Part shown: in pieces, positions 1 through 5,159 of the stretch
Layout: every line of letters begins with the position of its first letter
Numbering within the stretch: position 1 is the first letter of the stretch
DNA from: Methylovulum sp.
Lineage (GTDB): Bacteria > Pseudomonadota > Gammaproteobacteria > Methylococcales > Methylomonadaceae
DNA length: 5,159 nucleotides
Assembly: GCA_028713595.1 (NCBI GenBank)
Contig: JAQTNZ010000246.1
Span: 1-5,159, forward strand
Reading direction: 5' to 3'
Position numbers and translations under genes: made by a program
Notes under the pieces: model-generated
What the model saw: the letters and a program-made list of their open reading frames with translations, nothing else
Told to the model about the DNA's origin: nothing
Database searches by the model: none

Positions 1-764
1 CTATCGCCCCTGCCGATACGCCCGAAACGGTGTTTTTTTATAATCCAGAAAGCAGCGTCGATAACTTTGCCGCCTTAAAAACAGAATTTGACGATTATCT
101 GTCCAAACAAGGGGCTTACTCTTTCCAGCCGTTCAGCGAGCGCAGCACGTTTGAAGGCATGTTGGCCGGCAAACCCCAAGGGGTCTACCTGTTATCCAGT
201 TGGCATTATTTGCAACTCAACGCCAAAACCCCTTTGGAGGCAAGGCTGGTCGGCACTGCTAAAGGCGAACCGCAACAACGGAAAATCTTAAGTTCCAAAG
301 ACTTAAGCAGCGTCTCGGCATTAGCAGGGGCAACCATCGCAGGTGCCGGCAGTGAAGATTATTTGCGCAGCCAATTGCAGCAAATGCTGGGGGCCAGCTA
401 CGCGGCGCTGATGCCAAAAATAAAATTGCTGAGTGTCCCCAAAGACATTGACGCGCTGATGGCGGTCAGTTTCGGGATGGCGACCGCCGCCCTGTCTTCC
501 GAAAGCAGCCTGAACAAATTGGCGCTCATCAACCCCAAACAACACGCCCAGCTGAAAACCTTGGCCAGCGGTGAAAAAAGTTTTTTGCTGATCGCCGCCG
601 TCAGCAAACCGCCACAAGGCAACACCATGCCACTGCTTAAAGTCATCGAAACCATGCAACAGCAACCTGATGGCGAAAAAAACCTAAAAATGCTGGGCTT
701 GGACGGATGGCGACGGATTGATGCCTTGGACACTTCGCTTGCTAAACAATTGCGCTTACCCTAA
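1..764 (+). CDS. PhnD/SsuA-type periplasmic substrate-binding protein (5' partial)
   Basis: The gene is cut by the window start: the frame is open from nt 3 (I-A-P-A-D-T-P-E-T-V-F-F-Y-N-P) with no stop, so the GTG at nt 30 is probably an internal valine codon and not the start. About 253 codons are visible, ending at TAA 762-764. The visible part begins with a beta strand and helix typical of the first lobe of type II periplasmic binding proteins, so little beyond a signal peptide should be missing. Supporting patterns are a 'KDLSSVSALAGATIAGAG' stretch (about nt 297-350), which resembles the 'dLkGk...' segment of PhnD-like proteins, and 'DIDALMAVSFGMATAAL' (about nt 444-494), which resembles the hinge-side 'ALMAVANGQADAA' segment. 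The family binds phosphonates, sulfonates, thiamin precursors or other small ligands in the periplasm; the ligand cannot be read from the sequence. It lies 5 nt upstream of a second binding-protein gene and in line with a sensor kinase, so I infer a sensory co-receptor role. Family call fairly sure, ligand unknown. Confidence 0.8.
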   Translation, partial: IAPADTPETVFFYNPESSVDNFAALKTEFDDYLSKQGAYSFQPFSERSTFEGMLAGKPQGVYLLSSWHYLQLNAKTPLEARLVGTAKGEPQQRKILSSKDLSSVSALAGATIAGAGSEDYLRSQLQQMLGASYAALMPKIKLLSVPKDIDALMAVSFGMATAALSSESSLNKLALINPKQHAQLKTLASGEKSFLLIAAVSKPPQGNTMPLLKVIETMQQQPDGEKNLKMLGLDGWRRIDALDTSLAKQLRLP

Positions 765-769
765 CGCTT

Positions 770-1732
770 ATGTCATATCCTACCTTTCTGCAAATCCTGC
801 CCTTTAAAGCCTTAGCCGCCTTTGCGCTTGCGGCCTTATGCACACAGCTTACTGATACCGCCAAGGCGCAAAGCCCGGCGAAAATATTGATCGTCAACTC
901 TGATGCCACCGTCAATAAATACCGACAAGTGAAAGAGGCCTTCACCTTGCAGATCGGCGCCTATGCAGGGCGCATCATTGATTTTGACGTACAACAAGCC
1001 GCCCGTCCTGAATTGCTGGAAAAACTGATTAAGGATGAAAGCCCTGACCTGATCTACAGCATCGGCTCGCAAGCCTACCAGCTTGCCAGCCAATTTGGCG
1101 GCGGTAAACCGGTGCTGTTCTCTTCGGTCATCAATTGGCAACGTTTTGAGCGGCATGACAACAGCTATGGCATCGCCAATGAATTGTCGCTGACCCAAGA
1201 ATTGTCGCTATTACGCTTTGTCCTGCCCAGCTTACGGCGTATCGGGGTGATTTACGACCCCCGTTATAGCACCGAACGCATCAACGAAGCGCGTAGCCAA
1301 GCCAGCGAGTTGGGTTTGGTGCTAATCGAGCAAACCGTGGATGACGGGCATCCGTTAGCCCAAAACTTGGATGGTCTATTGGATAAGATTGATGTCCTAT
1401 GGCTGATTGCCGACCCTGGAGTTTTGGCCGACCGTGCTAGCGTCGAAAAAATATTCACCAGCAGCAGCCAACATAAAAAACCGGTTTACACCTACAGCGA
1501 TGCCTTTATGAACTATGGTGCCAGCCTAGTGGTGGCGGCGGACACCCCAACAATGGGCCGCCAAGCCGCCAATATGGCGCAAGCCATCCTGTTGCGCGAA
1601 CCGCTGAAAGAAACCGTGCAATCCCCGGCCGGTTCGCACATCACCCTCAATGCCTGCCAACTCGGTAAACTTGATACCCATTACAATTCCGATGCCTTAG
1701 ACGCGGTTAACCAATTGCTCGAATGCCATTAG
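770..1732 (+). CDS. ABC-type substrate-binding protein (ABC_sub_bind family), secreted
   Basis: This encodes a 320-residue periplasmic binding protein. Residues 1-33 look like a Sec signal peptide: hydrophobic core around 'ALAAFALAALC' and a likely cleavage after A-K-A at residue 33. C24 is preceded by leucine, which does not fit a lipobox, so a soluble protein is more likely than a lipoprotein. The mature part follows the ABC_sub_bind (TrpX/YvgK-like) fold: 'KILIVNSD' (38-45), 'PDLIYSIGSQA' (92-102), 'KPVLFSSV' (113-120), 'YGIANELSLTQELSLLRFVL' (133-152), 'IGVIYDP' (158-164), then 'DVLWLIADPGVL' (208-219) and 'GRQAANMAQAILL' (263-275), all in the expected order and at the usual full length. 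ATG 770 is the only standard start after the in-frame stop at 743-745. No Shine-Dalgarno sequence is visible, so translation probably depends on coupling to the gene 5 nt upstream. The stop TAG directly abuts the kinase ATG in the same frame. Known relatives bind amino acids or other small molecules; the ligand here is unknown. Confidence 0.88.
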   Translation: MSYPTFLQILPFKALAAFALAALCTQLTDTAKAQSPAKILIVNSDATVNKYRQVKEAFTLQIGAYAGRIIDFDVQQAARPELLEKLIKDESPDLIYSIGSQAYQLASQFGGGKPVLFSSVINWQRFERHDNSYGIANELSLTQELSLLRFVLPSLRRIGVIYDPRYSTERINEARSQASELGLVLIEQTVDDGHPLAQNLDGLLDKIDVLWLIADPGVLADRASVEKIFTSSSQHKKPVYTYSDAFMNYGASLVVAADTPTMGRQAANMAQAILLREPLKETVQSPAGSHITLNACQLGKLDTHYNSDALDAVNQLLECH

Positions 1733-1735
1733 ATG
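1730..1735 (+). other. In-frame stop/start junction TAG-ATG between binding protein and kinase
   Basis: The amber stop of the binding-protein gene (1730-1732) is followed with no gap by the kinase ATG (1733-1735), and both genes use the same reading frame. The two proteins are thus separated by a single stop codon. Reinitiation by the terminating ribosome is the simplest reading, since no Shine-Dalgarno precedes the ATG. Confidence 0.85.
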
Positions 1736-4246
1736 ATAAAGTTCAGGCGCACCCCCGCTGCAAAAAAATCGGCTAAACCACCAGCCACCCGGCCACAGCT
1801 TGCGCCAAGCCCGCTACGCGACCATAAGGCGCAACGGGCGGCGACCAGCCGCCGCACCCGCAACAGCATCCGTTGGCAATTGCTGACCACCATGATCGGG
1901 CTGATAGTCGGGTTGGTTGTGACCTTGACCGCCATTGAGCTGGTGTTGCAAAAGCGGTCTTTGGAAAATGAATTGTCCAAACGTATCGACCTGATGAAGG
2001 CCAACTTGATTGAGCACGGAGCCGCCGTCTCTAACGTGATGCTTACCCAAGTCGAAAACGATGTCGCCGCCTTCAATTTTTCCCACATCACCGAGAATTT
2101 GCACAACACCATCAAGGAATCACCGTTACTGGCTTATGGGATATTGATGAACAACGATGGCGTGGCCTTTATCCATACCAGCCACCCCGAACTGCAACAA
2201 GAAACCTTACAGGATGAAGCCAGCCGTTATGCCTTGGCGCAACGGCATTTGGCACATATCGAATACCTTGCCCTCAATGTCACCGAATTTATCTTGCCGA
2301 TACATTTTGGCAACAAGCAATGGGGGGTATTGCGCCTAGGCTTCACGATGCAGGAGCTGGATAAGGAAATTGCCCGCTCGCAAGCTGACATTGCCAACAA
2401 AACCCGCGACCTGATCATCACCACCGCATTGATCGCTTTGTTGTTTGTGCTGATTGGCTCGGTCATCGTGATGCTCATTTCCACCACCCTATCAAGGCCG
2501 CTGATGCGGCTGACCGAATCGGTGAAGGAATTGGCCCGTGGCAATTTTGAATTGGCAACCCAATTGCTGGACGAAACCCCTAACGGGCAAAAAGTACGTT
2601 TCAAAGCCCAAGGTGAAATCGGTCAATTGGCCTATTCGTTCATCGAAATGGCTAATGAGATCCGCCAATCACAAGACAAATTGGCGGATTACAACCGCAC
2701 CCTGGAAGCCAAGGTCAAAGAACGCACCCAAGAGTTGGAGCGAGCCAATGAAAAACTGAAAGGGCTGGATCAAATGAAGACCAACTTTCTTTCCACCGTA
2801 TCCCACGAATTGCGCACCCCGTTGACTTCGGTGATGGGTTTTGCGCGTATCCTCCAGAAAAAATTTGAAAGCACCCTATTTCCGCCCTTGTCGCAAAGCG
2901 AAGACAAAAAAGTCCAAAAAGCCATGCGCCAAGTCATGGACAATGCCCAAATCATCGTTGAGGAAGGTGAACGCCTGACAACGCTAATCAATGATGTGTT
3001 GGATTTGGCGAAAATGGAAGCGGGGCGGGTCGATTGGAACATGCGCGAACTCAATATTGAAGACATCATCGACCGCGCCATTGCCGCCACCTCGGCACTG
3101 GTCGCCAACAAACCGGTGCAGCTTTGCAAAATTATTGAAGAAGCGTTGCCATTGTGCGAAGGCGACCGCGACCGCCTGATCCAAGTGGTCATCAACCTGA
3201 TCTCCAATGCCGTCAAATTTACTGACCGGGGCAAGGTGACGTGTCGGGCGCAGCTTAAAGGCGGCGAGCTGGTGGTCAGTGTCACCGACAGCGGTTGCGG
3301 CATCAAGCCGGAAGACCAACCGCTGGTATTTGAAAAATTTAAGCAAGTGGGCGACACCCTGACCGACAAACCCAAAGGCACGGGCTTAGGTTTGCCTATC
3401 TGCAAGGAAATTATCGAGCATCATGGCGGACATTTATGGTTGGAAAGCGAACTGGACGTAGGCAGCACGTTCTTGTTTTCATTGCCGTTACCGCAACAAC
3501 ATCATCCTGATGCCACGCTGATGACCCAAGATGGCGAAGCCATCAGCTTAGTTTGGCAAAGCAACCGCGAAGCGTTGGCGGATGCTTTGCAAACCGGGCT
3601 TAAGCCCGTTACCGAAGCCGCCCAAGCCCACAATATCTTAATCATTGATGATGATGTCAATATCCGTGAATTCTTGCAGCAAGAATTAAGCGCCGAAAAC
3701 TATGCCGTCCGCGAAGCCGGCAGCGGCAGCGAAGGGTTGGCGATGATTGCCGGACAACAGCCCGACCTGATTTTGCTGGACGTGAAAATGCCGCATCTGA
3801 ATGGTTTTGCCGTTGCGGCGCGGCTACATACCAATCCTGCCACCCTGCATATCCCGATCATTTTACACACCATCGCCGAAGACAAGCTATTGGCGGAACA
3901 ATTGGGGATAGACTACTATTTGACCAAACCCGCCAAGGACATGGACTTATTGGCCGCCGTACGGCAGGTATTGGTAACAGCACCGCCGCACAAAAAAATC
4001 CTAATATTCTCTGACGGTGATACCCAACACGATAGTTGGGCGTTAGGGCTGCATGATTACGGTTATCAGGTCAGCATAGCCGCTGCTGTCGAGGAAGGCT
4101 TGGCACTGGCGGCAAACTTACAACCGCAGCTCGTGGTCGCCGATGCGGCGCTGGCGATTGAACACCAGCTTATCAAACGTCTGCGGGTGGACTTGGGGCT
4201 GGATAAAACTTTTTTCACCCTCTTGGATAATCCCCATGAATCCTGA
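1733..4246 (+). CDS. Membrane-bound hybrid sensor histidine kinase with receiver and a degenerate second receiver
   Basis: An 837-residue sensor kinase. Domains in order: a basic, Pro/Ala-rich cytoplasmic tail (1-48); TM1 (about 51-72); a periplasmic CACHE/PAS-like sensor of about 150 residues containing 'AYGILMNNDGVAFIHTSHP' (134-152) and 'WGVLRLGF' (197-204); TM2 (about 227-250); HAMP (about 251-313); coiled coil (about 312-345); HisKA with phosphoacceptor H358 in 'STVSHELRTPL'; and HATPase_c with N box N492, G1 'DSGCGI' (519-524), F box 'FEKFKQ' (533-538) and G2 'GTGLGLPI' (549-556). The kinase core therefore looks intact. A linker (about 588-632) leads to a complete receiver (633-748): acidic D639-D641, phosphoacceptor D683, T713 and K732. 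Residues 754-837 look like a second receiver that has lost one of the acidic pair (S760/D761), keeps a possible acceptor D804 and ends near beta-4. ATG 1733 is the first possible codon, because TAG precedes it in frame. There is no Shine-Dalgarno, so reinitiation after the upstream gene is likely. It probably senses a periplasmic cue, perhaps through the binding proteins upstream, and signals to the overlapping phosphatase gene. Confidence 0.95.
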   Translation: MIKFRRTPAAKKSAKPPATRPQLAPSPLRDHKAQRAATSRRTRNSIRWQLLTTMIGLIVGLVVTLTAIELVLQKRSLENELSKRIDLMKANLIEHGAAVSNVMLTQVENDVAAFNFSHITENLHNTIKESPLLAYGILMNNDGVAFIHTSHPELQQETLQDEASRYALAQRHLAHIEYLALNVTEFILPIHFGNKQWGVLRLGFTMQELDKEIARSQADIANKTRDLIITTALIALLFVLIGSVIVMLISTTLSRPLMRLTESVKELARGNFELATQLLDETPNGQKVRFKAQGEIGQLAYSFIEMANEIRQSQDKLADYNRTLEAKVKERTQELERANEKLKGLDQMKTNFLSTVSHELRTPLTSVMGFARILQKKFESTLFPPLSQSEDKKVQKAMRQVMDNAQIIVEEGERLTTLINDVLDLAKMEAGRVDWNMRELNIEDIIDRAIAATSALVANKPVQLCKIIEEALPLCEGDRDRLIQVVINLISNAVKFTDRGKVTCRAQLKGGELVVSVTDSGCGIKPEDQPLVFEKFKQVGDTLTDKPKGTGLGLPICKEIIEHHGGHLWLESELDVGSTFLFSLPLPQQHHPDATLMTQDGEAISLVWQSNREALADALQTGLKPVTEAAQAHNILIIDDDVNIREFLQQELSAENYAVREAGSGSEGLAMIAGQQPDLILLDVKMPHLNGFAVAARLHTNPATLHIPIILHTIAEDKLLAEQLGIDYYLTKPAKDMDLLAAVRQVLVTAPPHKKILIFSDGDTQHDSWALGLHDYGYQVSIAAAVEEGLALAANLQPQLVVADAALAIEHQLIKRLRVDLGLDKTFFTLLDNPHES
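3595..3608. repeat. 14-bp perfect palindrome inside the kinase gene
   Basis: CGGGCTTAAGCCCG reads the same on both strands. It lies in the linker between the ATPase domain and the receiver (codons for about residues 621-626, G-L-K-P). It has no spacer, so it is a poor hairpin former; a dimeric-protein site is possible but nothing else supports it. Confidence 0.5.
4224..4229 (+). promoter_or_regulatory. Weak ribosome binding site for the phosphatase gene
   Basis: TTGGAT lies inside the 3' end of the kinase gene, with the GGA 8 nt before ATG 4236. It is only a partial match to the anti-Shine-Dalgarno, but it is the only purine-containing candidate near that start. Together with the 11-nt overlap of the two genes it favours ATG 4236 and coupled translation. 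Confidence 0.4.
4236..4246 (+). other. 11-nt overlap of kinase and phosphatase genes
   Basis: The kinase ends at TGA 4244-4246, while the phosphatase begins at ATG 4236 in another frame. Overlaps of this kind usually mark coupled translation of proteins made in related amounts and acting in one pathway. Confidence 0.8.
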
Positions 4247-5159
4247 AATCAAACTCAAACGCCTATGCCAAAAAGGCCATGCCGCCCAGCTTATCGGGAA
4301 GTTTATCGCCGACCGTACACGGCCGCTGGCGATAATTGACCTGAATGGCGCCTGCTTATTGGGTGATGGCAATGAGGGTAGCCGTCAGCCGATTAGCGTT
4401 GAAGGCAATCACTTGGGATGGGTGTGCGGGCCACCCGAAGATGCGGGCTTATTGGCGGCCTTTATCAGTTATATGGCGCAAAAGGAGCTGGAAAGCAAGT
4501 TACTAGCACAAGAAACATTAAGTAAATACAAAGAGTTGACGCTATTGTACGAGTTAGGCGAAAAAATTGCCGCTTGTCTGGACATCGACGAACTCGCCCA
4601 TCTGACCTTGGATGAAGCCCGAAGCTTTCTGCCCAGCAGCCAGGACATCCATCTGGGCATACTGCTGGCTGGACAAGAAGACGGGCAATTGACCATTTGT
4701 GCCGGACAAGGCGAGTTGTTTCCGGTTGGGAGCCAATTGGCAAGCATTGACGGCATCACCCAGCAAGTATTGGCTTCAGGCAATACCGAAATTGTCAATG
4801 AGGTTTGGCAAGACCCACGCTACCAAGCTTGTGGTGGGTCATTGGGCAATGTCCAAGCCATGTTGTGCGCCCCGCTGAAAACGCGCGACAAGACTTTCGG
4901 CGTACTCAGTGTCGTCAGCCGTTCATCAGTTTACTTTAGCGCCGCCGAAGCCAAGGTGCTGAACTTGCTGGCAACCCAAGTCGCCTTAGCGATTGCCAGG
5001 GTACACCTGATCCATGAGCGGGTCGCCCAAGAACGCCTGCAAGAATCGCTCAAACTTTCCCATAGTATCCAAATGGGCATGTTATCGACCGCCTTCCCGC
5101 GTTTTAGTGACGGTCAGCCCATCGATTTGTTCGCAGTAATGGAGCCAGCCCGTGAAGTC
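4236..5159 (+). CDS. GAF-domain SpoIIE/RsbU-type PP2C phosphatase (3' partial)
   Basis: The frame is open from ATG 4236 to the window end (308 codons visible, no stop). Residues 1 to about 70 form a small N-terminal domain with 'RPLAIIDLNGACLLGDG' (28-44) and 'PISVEGNHLGWVCG' (52-65). I recognise this style from GAF/cyclase/phosphatase signalling proteins but cannot name a family. A helical, probably coiled-coil segment follows (about 72-112, with 'KYKELTLLYELGEKIAACLD', 97-116). A GAF domain comes next (about 115-254), with 'EIVNEVWQDPRY' (185-196) and 'MLCAPLKTRDKTFGVLSVV' (209-227). After a helical linker, residues 276-308 ('SHSIQMGMLSTAFPRF' and 'FAVMEPAREV') match the start of SpoIIE/RsbU PP2C domains, whose next residues are normally G-G-D-[FY]-[FY]-D. 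The metal-binding acidic residues lie beyond the window, so activity cannot be judged. Such enzymes dephosphorylate STAS-domain antagonists in partner-switching control. The start overlaps the kinase by 11 nt and has a weak TTGGAT upstream, which implies translational coupling and a shared pathway. Confidence 0.87.
   Translation, partial: MNPEIKLKRLCQKGHAAQLIGKFIADRTRPLAIIDLNGACLLGDGNEGSRQPISVEGNHLGWVCGPPEDAGLLAAFISYMAQKELESKLLAQETLSKYKELTLLYELGEKIAACLDIDELAHLTLDEARSFLPSSQDIHLGILLAGQEDGQLTICAGQGELFPVGSQLASIDGITQQVLASGNTEIVNEVWQDPRYQACGGSLGNVQAMLCAPLKTRDKTFGVLSVVSRSSVYFSAAEAKVLNLLATQVALAIARVHLIHERVAQERLQESLKLSHSIQMGMLSTAFPRFSDGQPIDLFAVMEPAREV

Noticed and set aside
30..32. GTG at 30 as the true start of the first gene
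   Set aside because: The frame is open upstream to the window edge and encodes a plausible continuation (A-D-T-P-E-T-V-F-F-Y), and a start here would remove the signal peptide expected for this periplasmic family.
574..586. A6-G-T6 near-palindrome as a possible intrinsic terminator
   Set aside because: There is no GC-rich stem and it lies in the middle of the first gene; the tract also is not in a frameshift register.
321..733. Antisense open frames across the first binding-protein gene
   Set aside because: They lie opposite a well-supported gene, have no recognisable motifs and look like reverse-frame shadows.
765..769. Promoter or regulatory site between the first two genes
   Set aside because: The gap is only 5 nt and no -35/-10 pair stands out in the coding sequence just before it.
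2770..3405. Long reverse-strand open frame (211 codons) across the kinase core
   Set aside because: It overlaps the HisKA and ATPase coding region on the opposite strand and shows no domain pattern; the forward-strand kinase motifs explain the sequence.
4465..4798. Reverse-strand open frames opposite the GAF gene
   Set aside because: The forward frame is open to the window end with clear GAF and SpoIIE-start motifs; the reverse frames are shadows.
4812..4840. Inverted repeat GACCCAC/GTGGGTC with a 15-nt loop, as a possible terminator or RNA element
   Set aside because: It is inside the GAF coding region at the conserved 'WQDPRY' segment, has no T-run after it, and is explained by protein constraint and chance.

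Overview
The window is almost entirely coding. It holds four genes, all on the + strand and packed as one apparent operon; both end genes run off the window. The protein families (periplasmic substrate-binding proteins with a Sec signal peptide, a membrane hybrid histidine kinase, a GAF/SpoIIE-type phosphatase) and the intermediate base composition suggest a Gram-negative proteobacterium. A gammaproteobacterial methanotroph or similar is a loose guess from sequence style, not something the window proves.

Layout: (1) nt 1-764 is the 3' part of a PhnD/SsuA-type periplasmic binding protein gene whose start lies upstream. (2) nt 770-1732 is a second, unrelated type of periplasmic binding protein (ABC_sub_bind family) with a signal peptide. 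(3) nt 1733-4246 is an 837-aa membrane hybrid histidine kinase: basic N-tail, TM1, periplasmic CACHE-like sensor, TM2, HAMP, coiled coil, HisKA, HATPase_c, a complete receiver, and a degenerate, prematurely ended second receiver. (4) nt 4236 to the window end is a GAF protein that is entering a SpoIIE/RsbU-type PP2C phosphatase domain when the window stops.

The junctions are very tight: a 5-nt gap, then direct abutment (TAG followed at once by ATG, in the same frame), then an 11-nt overlap. No promoter, terminator, RNA gene, CRISPR or mobile element is visible, and every base outside genes lies in the 5-nt gap at 765-769.

Inferred working model: the binding proteins capture a periplasmic ligand and report to the sensor domain of the kinase instead of, or as well as, feeding a transporter. 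The kinase phosphorylates its own receiver, and the output passes to the SpoIIE-type phosphatase, which in known systems dephosphorylates a STAS anti-sigma antagonist (partner switching) or a similar target. No ABC permease or ATPase gene is seen in the window, which fits a signalling role, but the flanks are unseen.
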